From an uncultured Muribaculaceae bacterium (GTDB lineage: Bacteria; Bacteroidota; Bacteroidia; Bacteroidales; Muribaculaceae): 56,391 nucleotides of DNA. The notes below the pieces were generated by a model. It was given only the letters and a program-made list of their open reading frames with translations. It made no database searches and was not told the origin of the DNA. Position 1 is the first letter of the stretch, and the number at the start of each line of letters is the position of its first letter. This document shows positions 42,608 to 50,035 of the stretch, piece after piece. Position numbers and translations under genes: made by a program. Location of the stretch: positions 1 through 56,391 of the forward strand of contig CAJUIT010000020.1 of NCBI GenBank assembly GCA_910586565.1, given 5' to 3'.

Positions 42608-43186
42608 TTAAAGTCCGGAGTCGGAAATCCACTCCTTTATATCGTTGTCGGAAACTCCATTCATCAACAATCCTTTCGCAAAAGTGATTGACGGATATGC
42701 CTCGTGCAGTTCCTTTTCACTGTTGATGATGTTGCTGCCCCCCGATGTCATGAACGGAACTACGGTTTTCCCTTCAAAGTTGTTTGATTCAATGAAGGTG
42801 TTGATGATTGTGGGGTGGGTGTTCCACCAGTTGGGATAGCCGATGAATACCACGTCGTAGCCCGACAGGTCGGTCACCGAATCTTTCAGAGCGGGTCGGA
42901 ATGAGCGGTTGTGCATTTCAACATAGCAGCGTGATAGGGTGTCGCGCCAGTCGAGGTCGGCATCGGAGTAGGGAACCGCCGGCTCTATGTTGTGAAGCGT
43001 TCCGCCTGTGAGAGAGGCGATTCTTTCAGCTGCTTTTTCGGTTGTACCTGTCGCCGAGAAGTAGCAAACAAGCACTTTGCTGTTGTTATCGGTAGCCGAT
43101 GTAGTGTTATGCGTTTTCGAGGAGCATGAAATAAGGCCTCCGGTAATGACGGAGAGTGCTGCAATAATCATAGTGAGATGTTTCAT
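42608..43186 (-). CDS. Flavodoxin, exported lipoprotein type
   Basis: A 192-residue flavodoxin with a lipoprotein-like leader ('...ITGGLISCSSK', lipobox LISC). The FMN phosphate loop is 'VCYFSATGTTEKAAERI'; 'EPAVPYSDADLDWRDT' and 'DVVFIGYPNWWNTHPTIINTFIE' follow, as in the Bacteroidetes short-chain flavodoxins. A location outside the cytoplasm is unusual for flavodoxin and implies an envelope electron partner. It is divergent from a second exported flavodoxin 213 bp away. Confidence 0.9.
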   Translation of the reverse strand: MKHLTMIIAALSVITGGLISCSSKTHNTTSATDNNSKVLVCYFSATGTTEKAAERIASLTGGTLHNIEPAVPYSDADLDWRDTLSRCYVEMHNRSFRPALKDSVTDLSGYDVVFIGYPNWWNTHPTIINTFIESNNFEGKTVVPFMTSGGSNIINSEKELHEAYPSITFAKGLLMNGVSDNDIKEWISDSGL

Positions 43187-43399
43187 ATCAGGGTTTTCTT
43201 AATGGATTGATTCACGTTGCAAAATTAATTGTGTTTTACTGCGCCACACCTATACTTATTGCCGTAACTTTTACCATTATTTCGGATTGCGGAAATATTT
43301 GAAAAAACAGCGGAAAAAATTGTAACAGGCGATTCTCTCCACTCCTGTAATTTTGCGATGAGCCTACGTAAATGGATATAATTCAAACCTTCAACTGAT
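43187..43399. promoter_or_regulatory. Divergent promoters between the two flavodoxin genes
   Basis: TAATTTTG on the minus strand at 43227-43220 serves the left gene, and TAATTTTG on the plus strand at 43348-43355 the right one. The 120 bp between is AT-rich and could bind the nearby AraC regulator; no clear repeat stands out. Confidence 0.5.
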
Positions 43400-44152
43400 A
43401 TGAAAAAACTTTTATTATTAATTCTGTCGCTGATGTCAATTACATCATGCAGTGCGACAGTGAGTGATGAACCTCAGTCAACAGCGGCTGCGCACGAAGC
43501 CTTGTTCAACGGTAAAAAGGTGCTTGTGGCATATTTCTCGTGGGGAGGTACAACACGTCGCATGGCACAGGCTATCCACGATGTGACCGGAGGGGAACTT
43601 TTCGAGATTGAGCCGGTGGTTCCATATCCCACATCCTACACTCCCTGCACTGAAGTAGCTCTTGAGGAGCGTGACAATGATGCGCGCCCTGCAATCAAGG
43701 CGACGGTGGCTGATTGGGATCAATATGACATTGTATTTATAGGATGCCCGGTGTGGTGGCACACAGCACCGATGATTATCTCAACTTTTGCTGAAAGCTA
43801 CGATTTCGCGGGAAAAACGGTTGTGCCGTTTTGCACCTATGCTGCAACTTATCGTGATGAGACTCTGCAAAAGATTGTTGAGTTGACTCCGGCGGCGGAG
43901 CATCTTGCCGGGTTGGGAACTACCGGCTCTACAAACGGCGTTGTGGCATGGATTGAGCGCATCAGTTCGCAATGGGTAACCAACCATCCCGACGACTCGG
44001 CCGATGCTGCTGTGTTGGAAGCTGATAACATGAATCTTGCCGCAATAGCTTGTTATGACATCAAAGGCCGATATGTCAGTGATATTGACTCTTACAACGG
44101 TCTGTTGATTATTCGCGGTTCCGACGGAGCAACGCGTAAAATTCTTAAATGA
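43400..44152 (+). CDS. Exported flavodoxin with C-terminal sorting-like tail
   Basis: A 250-residue protein: lipoprotein signal ('LMSITSC', Cys17 region), flavodoxin domain (about 38-190) with FMN loop 'VAYFSWGGTTRRMAQAI' and 'DIVFIGCPVWWHTAPMIISTFAE', then an extra C-terminal part ending 'CYDIKGRYVSDIDSYNGLLIIRGSDGATRKILK' in pieces. That ending has the 'YD..GR.V....NGLYI.R...G...K.L' shape of Bacteroidetes export tails. A lipid anchor and a type IX-like tail on one flavodoxin would be odd. The stop codon abuts a MITE-like element. Confidence 0.88.
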   Translation: MKKLLLLILSLMSITSCSATVSDEPQSTAAAHEALFNGKKVLVAYFSWGGTTRRMAQAIHDVTGGELFEIEPVVPYPTSYTPCTEVALEERDNDARPAIKATVADWDQYDIVFIGCPVWWHTAPMIISTFAESYDFAGKTVVPFCTYAATYRDETLQKIVELTPAAEHLAGLGTTGSTNGVVAWIERISSQWVTNHPDDSADAAVLEADNMNLAAIACYDIKGRYVSDIDSYNGLLIIRGSDGATRKILK

Positions 44153-44338
44153 TAAATAAGTCGTGGAAATTATTTTATATCAATGACGGAAGTTTTTTCG
44201 AGCGATTTTTGCCTGATGATGAAGGAGTGTAGCGTGCTACACGACTGAAGAGGAGGACGAAAGGCGTCGATAAAACGCCGATAAGGATATAAAGTTTTGA
44301 TATATCGTAGATACGTAATATTTCATGACTTACTTATA
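44152..44338. mobile_element. MITE-like element with terminal inverted repeats
   Basis: About 185 bp bounded by imperfect inverted ends of about 28 bp: ATAAATAAGTCGTGGAA on the left and, as reverse complement on the right, ATAAGTAAGTCATGAAA, with similarity continuing inward. Inside are two hairpins, TGTAGC-GT-GCTACA (44228-44241) and GGCGT/ACGCC (44263-44279). It has no gene. The left end overlaps the stop codon of the flavodoxin gene. It could be a non-autonomous transposon or a structured RNA; copy number cannot be checked here. Confidence 0.5.
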
Positions 44339-44393
44339 ATACTTTAAAATCTGTTCATTTGCTGAATCTTTTCATGATTTATTTTGACTATTG

Positions 44394-45398
44394 ATGAAAG
44401 AAAGAAAACTGCGCAACTTGACTGTGTCGCCTGTTGGTCTCGGATGCATGGGTATGAGCCACGCTTATGGCGAGCCTGCCGACAGAAATTCAATGAAAAT
44501 ATTGCTTGCCGATGCGGTGGAGATGGGCTACACCTTGTTTGATACGGCTGAAGTTTATGGCACAAACAGCAATCCGCATGATAATGAGGAGCTGCTCGGA
44601 GAGGCGTTTAAACATTGTCGCGACAAGGTTGTGATATCAACAAAGTTCGGTTTGAGATTCGATAAATCGCACGAACCGGGGCCTTATCCGCTGATTCCCG
44701 ATTCAACGCCCGATAACATCCGCAAGGCAGTTGAGGGCTCGCTGCGCCGGTTGCAAACCGACCGTATTGACCTCTATCTGCAACACCGCATCGACCCTGC
44801 GGTGGAGCCTGAGATTGTGGCAGATACGATGTCGCAACTGATGAGGGAGGGTAAGATTCTTCATTGGGGTATTTCGGAAACTACTGAGGAATATCTGCGC
44901 CGCGCCCACGCCGTGTGCCCTGTGACAGCAATTCAGAACCGCTATTCAATGATGGCAAGGTGGCATGAGAAAATATTCCCCCTGCTCGAAGAATTGAATG
45001 TGGGCTTTATAGCCTTTTCACCGCTTGCAAACGGTTTGTTGTCGACTTTCTACACGGCTGAATCGAAATTCAATCCTGAAAATGATTACCGCGCGGCGAT
45101 GCCTCAGTTCAGGCGCGAGAGTTTTGAAGAGAACGAGATGCTGTTTGAACTTATTCGCCGTCTTGCGGAGGATAAACATGCCACGCCGTCGCAAATTTCA
45201 CTCGCGTGGATGCTGTGTAAGAAACCCTATATCGTTCCCATTCCCGGCACGCGCCACCTGTGCCGCCTTAAGGAGAATATAGGGGCAGCCGAGATAAATC
45301 TCTCACCCGAAGAGGTTGAGGCCATAGACCGCCAACTCGACAGCATTCCGATGAGCGAGGTTTTCGGAGGCTCCAAAATTGTTGAATCGAAAAATTAG
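44394..45398 (+). CDS. Aldo/keto reductase (long type)
   Basis: The start is the ATG at 44394, one codon after an in-frame TTG. The 334-residue NADPH-dependent oxidoreductase has the catalytic tetrad in 'TLFDTAEVYG' (Asp, Tyr), 'VISTKFG' (Lys) and 'DLYLQHRID' (His), and the C-terminal cofactor motif 'VPIPGTRHLCRLKENIGA'. It resembles YajO/YghZ/IolS-type enzymes acting on aldehydes and ketones. It begins a plus-strand run with the RibD-C and alcohol dehydrogenase genes (6 bp and then a 4-bp overlap). Confidence 0.93.
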   Translation: MKERKLRNLTVSPVGLGCMGMSHAYGEPADRNSMKILLADAVEMGYTLFDTAEVYGTNSNPHDNEELLGEAFKHCRDKVVISTKFGLRFDKSHEPGPYPLIPDSTPDNIRKAVEGSLRRLQTDRIDLYLQHRIDPAVEPEIVADTMSQLMREGKILHWGISETTEEYLRRAHAVCPVTAIQNRYSMMARWHEKIFPLLEELNVGFIAFSPLANGLLSTFYTAESKFNPENDYRAAMPQFRRESFEENEMLFELIRRLAEDKHATPSQISLAWMLCKKPYIVPIPGTRHLCRLKENIGAAEINLSPEEVEAIDRQLDSIPMSEVFGGSKIVESKN

Positions 45399-45404
45399 GA
45401 TAAT

Positions 45405-46127
45405 ATGTTACCCAACGTAATTTGTCACATAATGAGTTCAGTCGACGGCCGATTGTTGCCGGAGCGTTGGACTTTGCCCTTCGACGGCACAAAACCTGCG
45501 GAGCTTTTCAAGGAATATGCAGCGATAGGGCAGAAGCTCGGAACGGATGCATGGATGTTTGGAAAAGCAACGGCACGTGAGTTTTTCCCTTACAAGTTTA
45601 TGGCCAAGGGTGAACCGATTGGCCGCGGCGGAAAGGTGTTTGTTGGAAAGCAAACTTCGTCAAGACTGTTTATAACTATCGACCCCGATGCCGACATGTT
45701 TTTCACTTCAAACAGTCTGCGTGGCGACAACATTCTGGTGGTTCTCGGCAAAAATGCCACAATCGACTATCTTGCGGCGCTTGAGGAAAAGAATGTGTCA
45801 TATCTTGTGACCGATGATGTCACAAACCTCCGCAAGGTTTTTATGCTTGTAAAGCATTATTTCAATATTGAAACCATATCTTTGCAGGGGGGAGGCATAA
45901 TCAACGGAGCGATGCTCGCGCAGGGACTTATAAGTGAGTTAAGTCTTGTTATGTATCCCGGAATCGACGGTCTGACAACGGCGCCATCCATCTTTGAATA
46001 TCTTGGTCACTCGGGAGAACACCCGGCTGAGAATCAATCGTTGAAACTGATTTCGGTTGAGGAAATGGCTCACGGAATTGTGTGGCTGCGTTATAAGTTT
46101 TACAAAAAAATGAACATTGAAGAATGA
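45405..46127 (+). CDS. RibD C-terminal-type dihydrofolate reductase-fold protein
   Basis: A 240-residue stand-alone reductase of the RibD_C/DHFR-like family: 'VICHIMSSVDGRLLPERW', 'DAWMFGKATAREFF', and 'SLQGGGIINGAMLAQGLISELSLVMYPGIDG', the loop that binds NADPH. Such proteins occur away from riboflavin genes and reduce small carbonyl compounds. It overlaps the next gene by 4 bp, so the two are coupled. Confidence 0.88.
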   Translation: MLPNVICHIMSSVDGRLLPERWTLPFDGTKPAELFKEYAAIGQKLGTDAWMFGKATAREFFPYKFMAKGEPIGRGGKVFVGKQTSSRLFITIDPDADMFFTSNSLRGDNILVVLGKNATIDYLAALEEKNVSYLVTDDVTNLRKVFMLVKHYFNIETISLQGGGIINGAMLAQGLISELSLVMYPGIDGLTTAPSIFEYLGHSGEHPAENQSLKLISVEEMAHGIVWLRYKFYKKMNIEE

Positions 46128-47278
46128 ACGGTTTTAGCTTTCAATATCCCGTAAAACAGTATTTCGGGAAAGGTTGTGCCGAAGAGGCTCTTAAAAAAGA
46201 GATGCCCTTGATGGGCGATAAAGTGATGCTGGCCTATGGCGGCGGTTCGCTAAAACGCACAGGTCTCTACAACAAAATCCGCCGATGGCTTGAAGATGCA
46301 GGCAAGACTGTGGTGGATTTTGGCGGCATTATGCCCAATCCCACCTACGCCAAAGTTCAACAGGGTGCAACGCTTGCGCGAAACGAGGAGGTTGACTTTA
46401 TTCTTGCTGTTGGAGGTGGCTCTGTAATTGACTGTTGCAAAATTATCTCGGCTCAGGCAAAATGCGAAGAGGATATATGGGATATGTTTTACAACCACCA
46501 CCGGCTTCCCGCGAAGTTTATCCCCATAGGAGCGGTTGTAACGGCTTCCGGCACAGGGGCAGAGCAAAACAACGGTGCGGTTATAACCCACGAGGAGAAG
46601 AAACTCAAACAAGCTCTTTTCGGGGCGTTCCACCGTTTCGCGGTCCTCGACAGCGACCTCACACTGACGCTTCCCATGAAACAGGTTGTCAGCGGGGCTT
46701 TCGATACGTTGAGTCATTGCATGGAAACCTACATGGGCCGGCCGTTTGCCACAAATGTATCTGATGAAATCAACGAGGCTATAATGCGCAATGTAATCAA
46801 AAATCTGCGCGCGTTGATAGCGAATCCAAATGATGATTTTGCCCGCGGCGAGTTGATGTGGGATTCAGCTATGGCAGAAAACGGTGTGCTGAAACTTGGA
46901 AAGGTAACCGATTTCCAATGCCACATGATTGAACACGCGGTTGGCGCATACACCGATTGCAATCACGGGTGTGGACTTGCTGTGATACATCCCGCTCTCT
47001 ACCGTCATTATCTTCCGGAAGGTGCGCCGAAACTTGCGCGCATGGCCCGGGAAGTGTGGGGTGTGCGCGAGAGCGACGATTTGCGTGCGGCAAACGCCGG
47101 CATCGACCTCCTCGAAAGCTTTATTCAGGAAATCGGAATGCCAACCCGTTGGAGTCAGATGGGAATCACCGATGAAAAGGTGTTGCGCGATTCGGCCGAC
47201 ACATGCGTCCTGACTCCCGGTTGCTGCAAGAAATTCACACGCGACGAAATCTTTGAAATACTGAAAGAGCGGCTCTGA
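46124..47278 (+). CDS. Iron-containing alcohol dehydrogenase (YqhD/BdhA type)
   Basis: A 384-residue group III alcohol dehydrogenase. The NAD(P) site is seen in 'VMLAYGGGSLKRTGLYN' and 'FILAVGGGSVIDCCK'. The metal ligands are in 'FDTLSHCMETY' and 'DCNHGCGLAVIHPALYRH' (His residues), with the Asp at 'VLDSDLT'. It is closest in look to the NADPH-dependent butanol dehydrogenase/YqhD, which reduces short aldehydes including glyoxal-type toxins. The next gene is a DkgA-like reductase, the same pairing as yqhD-dkgA of E. coli. Confidence 0.92.
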   Translation: MNGFSFQYPVKQYFGKGCAEEALKKEMPLMGDKVMLAYGGGSLKRTGLYNKIRRWLEDAGKTVVDFGGIMPNPTYAKVQQGATLARNEEVDFILAVGGGSVIDCCKIISAQAKCEEDIWDMFYNHHRLPAKFIPIGAVVTASGTGAEQNNGAVITHEEKKLKQALFGAFHRFAVLDSDLTLTLPMKQVVSGAFDTLSHCMETYMGRPFATNVSDEINEAIMRNVIKNLRALIANPNDDFARGELMWDSAMAENGVLKLGKVTDFQCHMIEHAVGAYTDCNHGCGLAVIHPALYRHYLPEGAPKLARMAREVWGVRESDDLRAANAGIDLLESFIQEIGMPTRWSQMGITDEKVLRDSADTCVLTPGCCKKFTRDEIFEILKERL

Positions 47279-47369
47279 TAACCATAAAAATAACAAGATT
47301 TACCCACACATGTATTGAGCAAACGGCTCATGAGATTGTTTTAAGAACAGACAAACATCAAAAATCATA

Positions 47370-48209
47370 ATGAAAACAGTGACATTAAACAACGGGGTGG
47401 TTATGCCCCAAATCGGCTACGGCGTTTATCAGGTATCACCTGAAGAGTGTGAACGATGTGTTTCCGATGCCCTCAGTGTGGGCTATCGCATGATTGACAC
47501 CGCTCAGGTTTATCGTAATGAAGAAGGGGTAGGGGCGGCCGTCAGGAAAAGCGGCATTCCCCGCGACGAACTTTTCCTTGTGTCGAAAGTGTGGATTTCA
47601 AACTACGGCTACGACAAGGCAAAAGCCTCTATTGACGAAAGTCTCCGCCGACTCGACACCGATTACATTGACCTCATGCTCCTGCACCAGCCATTCTGCG
47701 ACCGCTACGGAGCCTATCGCGCACTTGAGGATGCCTATAAAGAGGGAAAACTGCGCTCAATCGGCGTGAGCAACTTCTATCCCGACCATTTCATCGACCT
47801 TGCAAGCAACGTTGAAATTGTCCCGGCAGTTAATCAGGTTGAGGCCCACGTGTTCGACCAGCAGATTGAGGCGCAGGGATATATGAAAGAATTCGGCACG
47901 CACATGATGGCGTGGGCACCCCTTGCCGAGGGACGCAACAACTTCTTCACTAACCCCGTGCTTGAGGAAATCGGCAAGAAATATGGTAAGACTGTGGCAC
48001 AGGTGGCTCTCCGCTGGCTCATTCAGCGCGATGTAATCATCATCCCCAAGTCGGTTCATATCGAACGAATGCAGCAAAACTTCGACATTTTCGATTTCGA
48101 ACTGTCATCCGACGACATGGCGCTCATCTCCACCCTCGACACAAATACCACCCTCTTCTTCGACCACCATTCCCCCGAAGCCGTTAAAATGTTCATGGGC
48201 TGGCGCTAA
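47370..48209 (+). CDS. Aldo/keto reductase (AKR5, DkgA-like)
   Basis: A 279-residue NADPH reductase of the 2,5-diketogluconate reductase type: 'MPQIGYGVYQVSPEE', 'YRMIDTAQVYRNEEGVG' (Asp, Tyr), 'FLVSKVWISNYGYDKAKASID' (Lys) and 'DLMLLHQPFCD' (His), with the cofactor motif 'IIPKSVHIERMQQNFDIFDFEL'. It lies 91 bp after the alcohol dehydrogenase and ends at a bidirectional terminator that closes the redox region. Confidence 0.94.
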   Translation: MKTVTLNNGVVMPQIGYGVYQVSPEECERCVSDALSVGYRMIDTAQVYRNEEGVGAAVRKSGIPRDELFLVSKVWISNYGYDKAKASIDESLRRLDTDYIDLMLLHQPFCDRYGAYRALEDAYKEGKLRSIGVSNFYPDHFIDLASNVEIVPAVNQVEAHVFDQQIEAQGYMKEFGTHMMAWAPLAEGRNNFFTNPVLEEIGKKYGKTVAQVALRWLIQRDVIIIPKSVHIERMQQNFDIFDFELSSDDMALISTLDTNTTLFFDHHSPEAVKMFMGWR

Positions 48210-48225
48210 CACCCTGCCATATATC

Positions 48226-48275
48226 AAAGATGGTGTGCCAAGCTTCTTAAACTTCGGCACACCATCTTTCTTTTC
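48226..48275. terminator. Bidirectional terminator at the left edge of the RtcB-PrfH island
   Basis: AAAGATGGTGTGCC (48226-48239) pairs perfectly with GGCACACCATCTTT (48256-48269), followed by CTTTTCC. The aldo/keto reductase and the FtsZ-like gene converge on it. Confidence 0.88.
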
Positions 48276-48279
48276 CAAA

Positions 48280-49005
48280 TTATAGCTCCAATTCTTTTCC
48301 CGAAATAATTGCAGAAACCTTTATTAGATTAGTCGGCATTTTATCGTCATGATACACACCCCACATTACATCAATCTCATCGGAGATATTATCTATATAA
48401 TCTGGGAGATACATCATTTCGGCTGCTGTTATGGGAGGAACAATGTCTCTATTGAAGTAGACCAACAGAGAAATACGTTCCATCTGTTTGCGTGTCTCCA
48501 TGCCAATGGATTCGGAGAGCTTGGAGATTGCATCTTTGATGCGGCCATCGTTTAAGGAACTTGACGACTCACATATCTTGAACCTGTTCATGTTGCGTAG
48601 AATCATGTCAAGGTCGCTAAAACAAAAATCAATTCTGCCATGCTCAGTAAGAGGAAACAGGATAGCATCTACAATATCAGCCATTGAATGAACAGGAACC
48701 GTTGTGATAGCATCCCAACAATTCGTTTCACTCAATACTCCGGAGGCTATTACAATGGTCAGAATTCCGGCACTATAGAATTGTTGCGCTATTTTGCCGA
48801 CAAGTGAATCTTCGCCAGCACACAACAGAATAACCAACAAATCATCGTGCGAGGGAATTGTGTAGGCATTAGCCATCTCAGCTGAAACTCCTGTGTAATT
48901 TGTTCTGCGGATTTTATCAATTACAGGTTCAACTTCAGCTCCGATGCCAATGACTTTACAATATTCAGGTAACATACGATAGTGTGATAAATCGTTTTGT
49001 TTCAA
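48280..49005 (-). CDS. Divergent FtsZ/tubulin-fold protein lacking the GTP-binding motif
   Basis: A 241-residue protein that reads along FtsZ from end to end. Residues 16-32 'CKVIGIGAEVEPVIDKI' match FtsZ's first strand and loop 'IKVIGVGGGG.NAV..M'. 'DDLLVILLCAGEDSLVG' and 'AGILTIVIAS' (54-88) take the place of the 'D.VFI.AGMGGGTGTG...ILTV.VV' segment, with the G-box lost. 'RIDFCFSDLDMILRNMN' (124-140) matches the T7 loop and helix 'INLDFADVKTVMSNMG'. Residues 177-236, ending 'IKVSAIISG', match the FtsZ C-terminal domain ending 'V.VTVIATG'. GTP binding is doubtful. It lies 49 bp after the WYL gene in one operon. Its role is unknown. The homology call is by eye. Confidence 0.7.
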   Translation of the reverse strand: MKQNDLSHYRMLPEYCKVIGIGAEVEPVIDKIRRTNYTGVSAEMANAYTIPSHDDLLVILLCAGEDSLVGKIAQQFYSAGILTIVIASGVLSETNCWDAITTVPVHSMADIVDAILFPLTEHGRIDFCFSDLDMILRNMNRFKICESSSSLNDGRIKDAISKLSESIGMETRKQMERISLLVYFNRDIVPPITAAEMMYLPDYIDNISDEIDVMWGVYHDDKMPTNLIKVSAIISGKELEL

Positions 49006-49054
49006 TGTGGGGTGATTTGTTCGGGTTAAATGTATTGTTGATTTGTTCTGCGTT

Positions 49055-49960
49055 TCAGTCGTTCCGATAGAGGTTATACATATCAGAAATCCAACATTTC
49101 ATTGTTTTGCGAAGGGATTCCGGAGAAATTACCTCTATCATAGCACCCACATGCAACAGTCGCATAACGAAGTCATAAGTTGGCGAGAGAAATAACTCAA
49201 AGTCGGCGTAGTTGCCATTATCATTGATAAGTCGTTGGCTGTGATGAAGCGGAAGTGATTTGAGATAGGGCGCGTGGTCGGCATTTGCGCGAATCACGAT
49301 TCGTTCGGGCTTAATGCGGTCATCTGTCACGATGCCGAAACTTGAGGCAAAGTAATTTGCCGCGGAGAATCCTGCGGGCAGTTTGTATTTCCGAGGCGTA
49401 ATTTCCACCGCTTCTATTCTATCGAGGCCATAAATGCGGATTGTATCTTTATTCAAGTTGTGCCCCAGCATATACCAGCGATTTTCATATAGTTTTACAC
49501 AATAGGGTTCTATTGAAATGCTATACGACCGGGAATAATTGAATGCCTGATATTCTATATTTACCACGCAATTATCTTTCATCGCCTCCAAAATAGTTGT
49601 GAGGTGATTTTGGCCTGAGGGTATGCGGTTAACCAATATTCTATCTTTCAACGCAAGATTCTCGCCAATTACATTGCCTACCGCAAAGGTGTCGAGCATC
49701 CACTTTTTCAGTTCGTCCTCATCAATATCTTCGGGGTTTGCAATAAAATAAAGATACCCGCCGGGGCGTTGGCAATCGATAATAATACCGAACAGCGAGA
49801 AGATGGCATCGCGCCATCTGTTGAATGTGGCGCGGTGCAACGGCTTGCAGTCGCTGAGTTCCTTGCACTGTTCCCATTTATCCGACAACTCTTTATGTGA
49901 AATTTTTCCGGCACGTTTGATTGTGTCAATAAGCCACGTATATTTTTGTAGTTGAGTCAT
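49055..49960 (-). CDS. WYL-domain transcriptional regulator
   Basis: A 301-residue regulator. The N-terminal 75 residues are a helix-turn-helix region ('KAGKISHKELSDKWEQC'-like, here RAGKISHKELSDKW, then 'HRATFNRWRDAIFSLFG'). The WYL domain is about 117-187 with its signature at 'ENRWYMLGHN' (R161-W162-Y163-M164), and a WCX-like end follows (215-300). WYL proteins sense ligands, often nucleotides or nucleic acids, and control defence and DNA-damage genes. The promoter at 49990-49983 carries the island's shared YATCGCA motif. It is the natural candidate controller of the RtcB-PrfH island. Confidence 0.9.
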   Translation of the reverse strand: MTQLQKYTWLIDTIKRAGKISHKELSDKWEQCKELSDCKPLHRATFNRWRDAIFSLFGIIIDCQRPGGYLYFIANPEDIDEDELKKWMLDTFAVGNVIGENLALKDRILVNRIPSGQNHLTTILEAMKDNCVVNIEYQAFNYSRSYSISIEPYCVKLYENRWYMLGHNLNKDTIRIYGLDRIEAVEITPRKYKLPAGFSAANYFASSFGIVTDDRIKPERIVIRANADHAPYLKSLPLHHSQRLINDNGNYADFELFLSPTYDFVMRLLHVGAMIEVISPESLRKTMKCWISDMYNLYRND

Positions 49961-49982
49961 AGCTGATTATTTTAGTCCACTA

Positions 49983-50024
49983 CAAAGATAGTAAAGACAT
50001 GTCTCATTTTGCGATACAAGTTTG
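49983..50024 (-). promoter_or_regulatory. Promoter of the WYL gene with shared island motif (site A)
   Basis: On the minus strand CAAACTTG is followed directly by TATCGCAAAATGAG (50016-50003), and the TAnnTTTG box TATCTTTG starts at 49990, exactly 26 bp after the first base of TATCGCA. It also contains CATGTCTTTAC, found again at site C. Confidence 0.7.
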
Positions 50025-50035
50025 ATAAAGATAAT

